Positions 12,001 to 16,460 of a stretch of 30,520 nucleotides of DNA are shown piece after piece. The stretch's first letter is position 1. Each line of letters begins with the position of its first letter. This stretch comes from JAAYZK01 sp964535025. GTDB lineage: Bacteria; Planctomycetota; Phycisphaerae; SM23-33; FEN-1343. The notes under the pieces are model-generated. The model was not told the origin of the DNA, made no database searches, and saw only the letters and a list, made by a program, of their open reading frames with translations. The DNA lies in NCBI GenBank assembly GCA_964535025.1, contig CAZHRW010000193.1, forward strand, positions 1 to 30,520, written 5' to 3'. Position numbers and translations under genes: made by a program.

Positions 12001-13058
12001 CCGGCGTAGTTGTGGACCGTCTCGAAGGTCAGGGGCAGGTCGCCGTCGGCGAACGTCAGGTCCAGCGGGAGGGTCAACGTCGTGTCAGGAGTGGTGTGCC
12101 CGGGCGCCATGTCGCCCAGGACCGGCTCGGGCATGATGGTGACGACCCGCGAGACCTCGTTGCCCCCGGTGTCGCTGAGGGTGATGGTCAGGTCGACCGG
12201 TCCGGTAAACGTCTCGTCGGCGACCAGGGTGATGGTGCCGTCAGCGGAGCTGTCGATAATATCGACGCCGGAAAGAAGCGGTGGGTCCAGCGGTCGATCG
12301 TTCTCGTCGGTTTCGCTGGTGATGATGGTCTCGTAGACATCCCACCCGGCAATGACCTGGCCGAAGATGGTGTAATCGCCGTCCAGCCACGAGGCGATCC
12401 CGTCGGTGATGAACCACTGCCCGTCATTGGTATCCGGCCCGCGATTGGCCAGGCCCAGAACGCCGCGGCCCAAGAAGGACAGGTCGGGGTCGATCTCGTT
12501 GGGGAACTCGTCCAGCGGGGTATCGCCGGTGCCGTCGCCGTTGACGGCGTCGCCGCACTGGAACATGAACCCGTCGATGACGCGATGGACGACCACGTCG
12601 GTGTACCACGGATCCACGCCGGGCCCGGCGGGGATGAGGTTGCCCTCGGCGTCGACGTCGTGCGTCGCCAGGGTGATAAAGCGTTCTGTCGCCAGGGGCG
12701 AGCGGCCTTCGAACAACTGGACGACGATGTCGCCGATAGGCGTTCCGTCGTCCTGCGTGTAATGCATGACCGCATAATGATTCGCGCTGGTGGACTGGTC
12801 GAAGACCTCCCACCGCAGCCCGGTCGGGTCGCTGGCGGCCACGTCGATGGTCAGCGGGTCCCCGTCGGCGTCAAACCCGTCGATGCCGATCGTCAGGCCC
12901 TTACCGTCGCCGTTGAGGGCATAGTAATCGGCCAGGTCCGTTTCGAACACGGGCGCCGCCGTCAACATCAGTCGCGGTTCGAGGCTCTCGAACATCCCGG
13001 CGGGGCCGTTGTGGGGGGGTTCACGCAACGCCTTGGAACGCAACTCGTTGGAGCTCAT
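3027..13058 (-). CDS. Giant secreted multidomain protein with two cyclophilin modules
   Basis: A 3343-residue predicted cell-surface protein, intact from ATG 13058 (GAGGT six bases upstream) to the stop at 3027. Residues 23-33 (FESLEPRLMLT) are the planctomycete LEPR-XLL motif. A cyclophilin-type peptidyl-prolyl isomerase domain spans about 95-270 (VVVHRVIDGFMFQ with the catalytic-type Arg159, then GQWFIT and SWLDG). About 315-1860 is a run of beta-sandwich repeats of 75-110 residues. A second cyclophilin domain is at about 1911-2105 (VKVHRIIPGFMFQ, GQFFIT, LHPIFG). More repeats run to about 2560. About 2564-2916 resembles LVIVD/beta-propeller repeats (YIYDMSDPDDPALVDS, AYVAAAAAGLMTYDFSDPTDL). 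About 2930-3290 has 20-residue coils like a beta-helix. No PEP-CTERM or dockerin is visible at the end. It is acidic (for example NDGDDDDDE), which suggests calcium binding. The function, perhaps adhesion or envelope structure, is inferred; whether the cyclophilin domains are active is unknown. Confidence 0.88.
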   Translation of the reverse strand: MSSNELRSKALREPPHNGPAGMFESLEPRLMLTAAPVFETDLADYYALNGDGKGLTIGIDGFDADGDPLTIDVAASDPTGLRWEVFDQSTSANHYAVMHYTQDDGTPIGDIVVQLFEGRSPLATERFITLATHDVDAEGNLIPAGPGVDPWYTDVVVHRVIDGFMFQCGDAVNGDGTGDTPLDEFPNEIDPDLSFLGRGVLGLANRGPDTNDGQWFITDGIASWLDGDYTIFGQVIAGWDVYETIITSETDENDRPLDPPLLSGVDIIDSSADGTITLVADETFTGPVDLTITLSDTGGNEVSRVVTIMPEPVLGDMAPGHTTPDTTLTLPLDLTFADGDLPLTFETVHNYAGDGEVALNVEAGGVPGEYVLQISVPPEYDKSTFDVSVYAYMDQFDNLVSPNDRMLPLWSSFTEVAVHGVPNVAVTGDVATYPGGPVDTTFTVEYGGGVELDVALSTVGYPGGELDLTGALTAPTQPGDPYTVHFDLPADWDGTPFDVEISVTELGGTSPLSTGSFEVAVAMPTFDLPDDVHVVPGETLRWEAVIDNPSGQPLEVEMVTAGYPGGELDLSSAVTPPAQAGDPYVFEFDLPADWDGTAFEVRASAQLVGVTGVEPTMEAVDVALNAVPQIAPLDELHVPSGETRTIQATVTDADGDDLTVYVSADHAGAEVSIDPDTYVVTVTSPAGYTGAFDVTIAAIETRYDGKGLVEETLETFTVITDLRPTIAEDRVIHLNVDQATQLPLTITDPEGETTEFTTAVLAKSHPGAVVEIDADHVLSITPPAGFAGAFSFTVSVIETDYIGTFDPAEVTFYVSTLAASPSVNPVADRPARLVETTDVPFTVDFDGSQELTVTADSDYAGPGDVTLSITAPAAAGEPYLLSVDLPAEYDGSTFAVTIQATVAGFEDAVGVGETSFEIEDDAAPTISSIGLVTTAPNTATTRQVQIVDSDTDETDLRVTVEADHPDATVSYDDGVLTIIPPDWFVGVFGVTLSVVEAEYEDLDGAATIETFAVSTLEDEPSIEAVDDQVISPLEPDPSIPFTVDYDGAQAMTVSAETTYDGPGTIGISFDEPDDGSGGDYTLHLDMPDDYDGSEFTVTLTAAVDGYATLAKDTASFTVKANARPVLLNDPVIRGRQGQTQVVKLSAADEDDPDAEFVFGVAGEVPAGWVVDVINHDELTITPSADFTGVQPVVVTVVEDAYKDAPGVEPAEMTFYFSTTTGPTFGEIHLDDLDDYPGKVIDISVPITYDGDPDLVVKAVSDDYDDGGTLNLDGAVTAPAQAGDPYTLTFTIPDDYSGGQFTVTVKARTADMPEDVWLNEIDLAFSGGDRPTLEDPGIQSAVGGEETVVRIPINDGDDDDDEPGPFTPYVVGEVDWAIVTAEIDPDDPSVMLVRITPDAETSGTLTITLSVIETALATAMDDPADVATQLELDVVVMSADEMPAISPIDDLDLKPGRGQNVTFSADYDGEGDLAFDVTHESDNDGAAEAIELGELVHNAWAGTWTFRVTADDDYNGLPVTVTVTPSIDGTPVTGVAETFEVGYGSRPEITHVDGVEVPDAEDDYVTIAVAAGRTVTLPLTIEDDETSAEDIVVRAGSASRWVIPSVAFNAETGEHDLTLTISENATGPVRITVGTIETEHLNEAVEGSLMEFRLQIVSVPTLDAVALDPTTQDVTVPFEVAYEGDDALVFEISTNYAGPGEIGLAVTPPAEDGGDYTLAVTLPGDYDASDFDVILGAAADGATINGQPMAPATATFTFRASPQIVDPGSQVMTDDPLVIPLTITAFDSDVLTVEYPAGVTAEITPAADGAAHTHDLTVTVPDGFNDAFDVTITATRTFYNDATAATAVTIPVATGLYLLSHLPDEVVLPADGEGITFGLDGWAPDGAAISYTVTPAHPWLVWAHLPEAGANRYAELAFVDEDGQIGTIVVELFDDRYADLPEDVESPVERFVTLATQTIRQTGYDMDADKPVYDEFGQGDPGYTDPFYTDVKVHRIIPGFMFQTGDAREGDGSGWTGMGPIEDNFGPDAFRSGNLSFAGRGVLALANTGPGTSDGQFFITDAPTPHLDELHPIFGQVVSGWDVYDAIINRPTGDGDVPENMPVLSGVTIVDPGQYNQDTTLTLNARRRFKGSTTVTVSMSAGDEVIEKDITVRRATGQDEVPSFGAVYEITAGAGQTVWVPLSAGIRYQPPTTDYRGPGRVDVDILYNPEGDGYLVELDLPDGYNGSDFTVTVGTATIEIHAADGKAFVFGDNSVVVPAIDGEPGTVHRRAFALDVEDLDQADVTIDHDYVGNGDIDAEIVRESGHYVLNVVLPRTYDGSAFNLYLRSGFQAATGLQPGELIVPVRFASRPTIGDPGLISVPPGGGDRVPLEITVDGDVELTVAVDTGGDPNVTAEIIETFDPNTAQPRYALDVQMAPGYEGIVKLIVTAVETDRLAKHPDLALFERVVYVSTLRERPEIDQEEDGFLPLDGRDKTFTLSITDDSTLDRVYEISTSTPRVVAEWVGPPAGPQALGDAATEEFRITAPENYFGAFTVTVTAVEDHAFSEEALEATTYVLTVTVPDDGGTPTIVSQSHLNLDDDGALATAVVSDGDWMYVGASIRRNQQGKTLSSDLYIYDMSDPDDPALVDSYDGFQGTAGAIEVVHRLIDGRTRTIVLIAANEGGLRSLLLDDDGRIEADGRVSSIVARDVAVKGNIAYVAAAAAGLMTYDFSDPTDLVELDAFRAFAPTEKTRMKYGNFPQHQALWTYYFSDAVAVEIRGNQAFVAERHGQSVTGYNFRGQIVPRNPSTKGWIGVINIANPANLKRGTMALTRSEVTDLDLQGTRLFLAATDGLKSYRVGGPGAPRPIGGFKSDEAIASVEVVNNVALATVEGGYRRIDVSNPRRPIDGGMFWVDIASWSNEQTPDNSLWLETAAGVPDGTDVHLPISGAGVLGFDGGDLAPEDRLNTGATRVWVDNLPVVIRLVGPGSFDVHFDGFAPVIDSLEVNGTDASSSLIIATPGVTIREINVNGSLKALVGRTTTLTGDLTIDGSVRRLVLGDVGEEGRRVEQALTLGAGDAPDATIILGEVHNADLHSDTRIRALSAIRWMDNEAAGMDDAGQPIVDPADVLSAPSIGRFVIRGRGRAVAGDFQADVQLDNDGVHVPGTVVLGPTVIRGDVDESRWQINGDAPRIVVGGDVDESRWRIHGETRGIFVSGALRDSRVLATGSVGRVVLGGMIHSDLFAGYEPAMTDPEAVTGLPSVQEVADHFDALGSIGALIVRGLGRGVDHSFADSNIAAGEVGAAVLRFGDLDNNGDPFGLAAHDVRRLAYGDQSRRDRWVGDGFPAEDDSPRQLGDLIVRIV

Positions 13059-13152
13059 GCACTACCTCGATGGTGACCGCTTCCCTGGCTGGCTGACTGA
13101 TCCTGCTGCGGCGGGTCCGATCCTTCGCGCCGCTAGAGCGTTAAGGGCGCTG

Positions 13153-13181
13153 ATTATACCATAAGGATCGGCTTACAACCG
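13153..13181 (-). promoter_or_regulatory. Extended -10 promoter for the giant surface protein
   Basis: Minus strand TGGTATAAT (13153-13161) is a perfect extended -10. The hexamer 17 bases upstream is CGGTTG (13176-13181), a poor -35. The transcript would have a leader of about 90 bases before ATG 13058. The bases just after the -10 (TATAATCA) match those of the CotH-like gene's promoter. Confidence 0.5.
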
Positions 13182-13236
13182 ACGAATTCGACACCCATTC
13201 GGCCGGCGGCGTTGTGTGTGCGCAACGGCTTTGCTG

Positions 13237-13725
13237 TCAAGCGGTTGTAACTTGCTCGACGTCTTCGGCGGCCGTACGCTGCTCGGGGGTGGCGGCCGGG
13301 ATGATCAGCACGGGACAGGCGGCATGTTTGACGATGCTGGTGGCGACGCTTCCCATCATCAGATGGTACAGCGCCCCGTGGCCGTGCGACCCGATGATCA
13401 CCAAGTCGGGCCCGACACGGTCCATCTCGGTGAGGATCTTACGGGTTGGCACGCCCGACAGCAGCAGGGCCTTCGCCTCAAGTCCCTCAGCCGCAAAGCG
13501 TTCCTGGTATTGCTGCAGCCGCTGGTGCTGATCCCGCAGATTGCGGGCGATGCTGTCGCGGATGTAGGCGGGGCCCACTTCGTAGCCGATGAAGTCCGGC
13601 TCCGGTGCTACCACGTGGATCAGCCACGTCTTCGCACCGGTCTGTCGGGCCATTCGCTGGGCCTCATCCACAACATGGTCGGTTACATCGGAGAAATCGA
13701 GCGGTACGAGGATCTTCTTGCACAT
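13237..13725 (-). CDS. Universal stress protein, UspA family
   Basis: A 162-residue single-domain Usp protein. It begins MCKKILVPLDFSD, the usual first strand with the conserved Asp. It carries the ATP-binding signature G-2X-G-9X-G-S at 112-126 (GSHGHGALYHLMMGS) followed by VKHAACPVLIIP, so it belongs to the nucleotide-binding branch. The ATG at 13725 is preceded by GAGGAG with a seven-base gap, which fixes the start. Usp proteins are cytoplasmic dimers induced by starvation or stress; the partner is not evident here. It lies 178 bases upstream of the giant surface protein, which has its own promoter, and 144 bases downstream of the M56 gene. Confidence 0.93.
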   Translation of the reverse strand: MCKKILVPLDFSDVTDHVVDEAQRMARQTGAKTWLIHVVAPEPDFIGYEVGPAYIRDSIARNLRDQHQRLQQYQERFAAEGLEAKALLLSGVPTRKILTEMDRVGPDLVIIGSHGHGALYHLMMGSVATSIVKHAACPVLIIPAATPEQRTAAEDVEQVTTA

Positions 13726-13763
13726 GACGTATCTCCTCGCATAAGGGGTTGGTAACCTAGTTT

Positions 13764-13769
13764 ATTATA
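13764..13769 (-). promoter_or_regulatory. Possible -10 element of the usp gene
   Basis: Minus strand TATAAT, 38 bases upstream of the start codon. No convincing -35 sits at 16-18 bases. A perfect TTGACA on the same strand lies further up at 13841-13846, too far away to pair with it. Confidence 0.3.
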
Positions 13770-13869
13770 GGCTCAGTCCACCCAGTCCGCACAAGCGCCA
13801 CGACCATGACAGGCGAATCCATGCGCGCACGGTAATCCCTTGTCAATTCTCATCTTACGGGTGGGACCG

Positions 13870-15228
13870 TCACGCCCGGCGGCGGAGAACGGGCAGGGCC
13901 GCGAGGGCCAGGAACATCAACGCGGACGGTTCGGGCACCCCGGGGGTCGATACTCCGGGCCCGAACGGATCGTCCGACCAGTCCGATACGTCGGAAGGAT
14001 CGATGCGGACGACTGTCGGCGTCCCGCCCAACCTGTCCCGGTCCGCCATCGCCAGGGCCGGGCCAGCCGGCACCGCGTTCGCGCCGTCGTCGGCCGGCAC
14101 GGAGGGCTCTTGAGGTGGCTCGGGGCGTTTGGCCAGACTTTCGCCCGGACTGACCGCAGGGTCCGTCTCCGGGGTTTGCGGCGACGGGGCGGACGACTGG
14201 ACCCCGTCGGACACGTCCGACAGCGGGCGATCCAGGGCCAGGGCGTCCATCATCCCCAGGCCTCGATGCGACGCCGCACGGGACGTCAAGGCCACGTCCA
14301 GGCGGGTTTCCATGTCCAACGCCATCACCACCGCCGGCGGTAGACCATCACGCACCGGCGGCACCGTGACGGCGACGGCCGACGATGCCGCGGGCGAAGC
14401 GACCGTGGCGGCCGGGCGATCCCGGGAGACGACGCCTTGCGACAAGGAAAGCTTGATCGTCACGGCAGGTGGGACGACCGCGGGCGACGGCGGCGGCAGC
14501 AAAGCTTGACCACCCAACGCAGCGGGAAACTCCCGCCAGCGCGGCGGTGCGGCCGGGACCGTGGCGCCGGCGGGTAAGGTTCGGTGGTTGGGGGCCGGCT
14601 CGGCGGCAACAGCGTCCGGCTGTGCGGCGTGCCGGTAGGCCGGCGAGCAGACCCGCAGCCCCGGCAGGATCAACAGCGCCAGCAAGACCAGCGCCGGGGC
14701 GCGAAACGCCGACCACGGCGACCGGCGGCGGGTCTGGTCATCCATGATCCGCATGATCCGTTCCCCCAGCGGGCCGAGCTGCTCGGCGAAACGGGGCAGC
14801 CATTGCAGGGCCTTGACGCGAGCGAGGCGCCCGGCCACGTCCAGCAGGGCCTGGCAGTATCCATCGTCGCTGGCCAGGTGCCGATCGAGCAGCAGGTCGT
14901 CGCAGCACTCCTCCCGCATGGTGCGAAGGCGGCGATTGAGCATCCAGATCAGCGGGTTGAACCACCAGAGGATGGTGAGGATCATCTGCAACCAGTTGAT
15001 CCACAGATCCCCCCGTCGGTGGTGGGCCAGTTCGTGGGCGAGCACCGACGCCACCTGCCGGGGGGGTAACTCCCGCAGCATATCGGCCGAAACGATCACC
15101 GAAGGGGCCCACACGCCGAACGCCATCGGTTCGACCGCCTCACGACAGGCCAGCAGACGAACCGAGCGGAACATCCCCATCTTCCGCGTCATGTACCCCA
15201 GATGGACCACGACAGGCCCCGAATCCAC
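13870..15228 (-). CDS. M56 (BlaR1-like) metallopeptidase, C-terminal part with PEP-CTERM tail (frameshifted gene)
   Basis: The larger, catalytic part of an M56-family membrane peptidase. It has FGVWAPSVIVS (about residues 37-47), the zinc motif HELAH (65-69, followed by HRRGD), a membrane segment INWLQMILTILWWFNPLIWML (about 77-97) and REECCDD, the likely third-ligand region. A further membrane segment follows (APALVLLALLILPGL). The remaining roughly 240 residues are Pro/Ala-rich and end in VPEPSALMFLALAALPVLRRRA, a textbook PEP-CTERM exosortase sorting signal. No penicillin-binding sensor domain is present. The frame continues upstream into the N-terminal fragment (15140-15622) if one G is removed from the GGGG run at 15254-15257; the join would give a protein of about 583 residues. 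The nominal GTG start at 15228 is therefore probably not a natural start. The M56 call is firm; its role as antirepressor of the neighbouring BlaI is inferred from BlaR1/MecR1. Confidence 0.8.
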   Translation of the reverse strand: MDSGPVVVHLGYMTRKMGMFRSVRLLACREAVEPMAFGVWAPSVIVSADMLRELPPRQVASVLAHELAHHRRGDLWINWLQMILTILWWFNPLIWMLNRRLRTMREECCDDLLLDRHLASDDGYCQALLDVAGRLARVKALQWLPRFAEQLGPLGERIMRIMDDQTRRRSPWSAFRAPALVLLALLILPGLRVCSPAYRHAAQPDAVAAEPAPNHRTLPAGATVPAAPPRWREFPAALGGQALLPPPSPAVVPPAVTIKLSLSQGVVSRDRPAATVASPAASSAVAVTVPPVRDGLPPAVVMALDMETRLDVALTSRAASHRGLGMMDALALDRPLSDVSDGVQSSAPSPQTPETDPAVSPGESLAKRPEPPQEPSVPADDGANAVPAGPALAMADRDRLGGTPTVVRIDPSDVSDWSDDPFGPGVSTPGVPEPSALMFLALAALPVLRRRA

Positions 15229-15622
15229 GATCTCGCAGCGATGGGTCAGGCGGCCCCAGGCGGATCAACTGCCACGCCAGCCAGCCCCCCACCGCCGCGG
15301 CGCCGAGCACATGAACCGCCATCAGCCATCGCACGGCCGGCAGCGACGCCAGGGCGCACCACCAACCGCCTGAACCGGTCGGCACCTCCACCGCCGGGGC
15401 CAACCAGCCGAACAGCCCGGCGGTCAGCGACCATGCCGGCAGCAGGGCGAACTTCAACAGGGCGATCACCAGCAGCCCGTAAACCCACTGAACCGACTGC
15501 CGCCGCCCAAGCCGCGCCACGGCGAGGATGCAGATCGCCACCAGTGACGCCTGCCACGTGACGTGCCACACATACCAGGCCCATGTTCCGGCAACCGAAC
15601 TGCTCATGCCCGCAGCGTCCAT
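15140..15622 (-). CDS. M56 peptidase, N-terminal membrane part (frameshifted gene)
   Basis: The first 120 or so residues hold three membrane segments typical of the BlaR1/MecR1 N-terminus: about 10-33 (WAWYVWHVTWQASLVAICIL), about 44-72 (VYGLLVIALLKFALLPAW) and about 90-117 (LMAVHVLGAAAVGGWLAW). After WQLIRLG the frame turns into PPDPSLRDRGFG, which has no M56 character and overlaps the catalytic fragment. Removing one base from the run at 15254-15257 instead gives LGRLTHRCEIVDSGP and leads smoothly into that fragment. The start is either ATG 15622 or the in-frame ATG at 15607; neither has a strong ribosome site. It begins 39 bases after the blaI stop, so the two genes probably share one transcript. 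Confidence 0.7.
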   Translation of the reverse strand: MDAAGMSSSVAGTWAWYVWHVTWQASLVAICILAVARLGRRQSVQWVYGLLVIALLKFALLPAWSLTAGLFGWLAPAVEVPTGSGGWWCALASLPAVRWLMAVHVLGAAAVGGWLAWQLIRLGPPDPSLRDRGFGACRGPSGVHDAEDGDVPLGSSAGLS

Positions 15623-15661
15623 GACTGCCCCGTTGTACGCCGCGCCTGCGCGCAGCGATGA

Positions 15662-16099
15662 TTACTTCTTCTGACGCTTCTGGCGTTTGGCCCGAAGGTC
15701 GTCCAGCATGGTCTGAAGCGCATCGATCTCCTCGAGGCTGGGCGACGTGGCGTCGAGGAGGTTGGCCATCACGGCCACGCCGCTGCCACCGAAGACGCGA
15801 TGGGTCAGTTCCGCGAGGATCCGCCGCTGCGTCGGGGCCGCCTTGCGGGTGGGCATGTACACGAAGGCCTTGCCCACCGGGCCCTTCTCCCGTGTCACCC
15901 AGTCCTTGGCCTGCAGCCGCTTCAACAGCGTGACCATCGCCCCGTGGGTCATGGGGCGATAGGGCTCCATCATCTCCCGGACCTCCCGCGCCGTCGCGCG
16001 GCCCCGCTGCCACAGGCAGGCTAACACTTCCAATTCCGCATCCGGCAGGCGCTCGCCGGTCGGCTCGGTGACGGTCTGACGTTTGATTTCTCTGTCCAC
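15662..16099 (-). CDS. BlaI/MecI-family transcriptional repressor
   Basis: A 145-residue winged-helix repressor. LPDAELEVLACLWQRGRATAREVREMM and THGAMVTLLKRLQAKDWVTREK are the family's DNA-binding helices, and AFVYMPT is the wing; the dimerisation helices end in a lysine-rich tail. The frame is open far upstream, but the real start is the GTG at 16099, with AGGAG eight bases before it, which gives the normal family length. BlaI/MecI repressors hold their own operon off until a co-transcribed M56 protease triggers their cleavage, and such a gene follows immediately here. An operator-like dyad overlaps the promoter -10 box. The inducing signal is unlikely to be a beta-lactam, because the M56 partner lacks the penicillin-sensor domain. 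Confidence 0.9.
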   Translation of the reverse strand: MDREIKRQTVTEPTGERLPDAELEVLACLWQRGRATAREVREMMEPYRPMTHGAMVTLLKRLQAKDWVTREKGPVGKAFVYMPTRKAAPTQRRILAELTHRVFGGSGVAVMANLLDATSPSLEEIDALQTMLDDLRAKRQKRQKK

Positions 16100-16161
16100 A
16101 ATGACATCTCCTGCACGAGGTGCGGTTGCTCCTTCCCGCCCAAGACGGTCTTTCTCAATCA

Positions 16162-16189
16162 AGTATACCGGGGTGTAGTGATCCTGCAA
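16162..16189 (-). promoter_or_regulatory. blaI-M56 promoter with overlapping operator-like dyad
   Basis: On the minus strand TTGCAG (16184-16189) and TATACT (16162-16167) are 16 bases apart, about 62 bases upstream of the blaI start. Overlapping the -10 is ACTACAC-CCCG-GTATACT (16162-16179), whose arms match at 5 of 7 positions. BlaI-family operators are TACA/TGTA-type dyads placed over promoters, so autoregulation is plausible but not proven. Confidence 0.5.
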
Positions 16190-16325
16190 GTCTAAAAACT
16201 TCCGGACCGCCGCCGGGGTCGGCAGGCAACTTCCAACGCCGCCACGGCTTTGTAACAAACAGGCACCGGGGCGCCCGGAGGGACGATTCCACGCCTTTCC
16301 CTTTTCATCTGCGGGAGGCCACGTT

Positions 16326-16454
16326 ATGGTCACCGGCTTGACCAGATCGTCGGCGCCGCGTCCTCCGCGGGGAGGCTCGCGATTTTTCGGCCGATGCCGC
16401 CGGATAATGACCTCATTGGACTGCCGACGCTCCAAGCAGCCGGCCGAGGTGTGA
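16326..16454 (+). CDS. Possible 42-residue leader ORF before the MFS gene
   Basis: An ATG at 16326 has GGGAGG seven bases upstream, one of the best ribosome sites in the window. The frame runs 42 codons and stops six bases before the permease start at 16461. The product is rich in Arg, Ser and Pro (MVTGLTRSSAPRPPRGG at the start) and resembles nothing I recognise. It could be a translated leader coupling ribosomes to the permease, or chance. No homology evidence is available, hence the low confidence. Confidence 0.25.
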   Translation: MVTGLTRSSAPRPPRGGSRFFGRCRRIMTSLDCRRSKQPAEV

Positions 16455-16460
16455 GTCGCC

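Larger units (their letters stand above)
16100..16460. other. Intergenic region between blaI and the MFS gene
   Basis: 361 bases between divergent genes. It holds the blaI ribosome site, the blaI promoter with an overlapping imperfect dyad, and on the plus strand a 42-codon frame (16326-16454) with a strong ribosome site. I see no convincing plus-strand -35/-10 pair for the permease gene. Confidence 0.5.

Noticed and set aside
3006..13076. Long plus-strand frames (443, 517, 816 and 738 codons) opposite the giant gene
   Set aside because: They are Arg/Gly/Val/Asp-rich with no domain, and mirror the Asp/Val/Thr-rich repeats of the minus-strand protein, which has clear domains throughout. High GC removes stop codons on the opposite strand.
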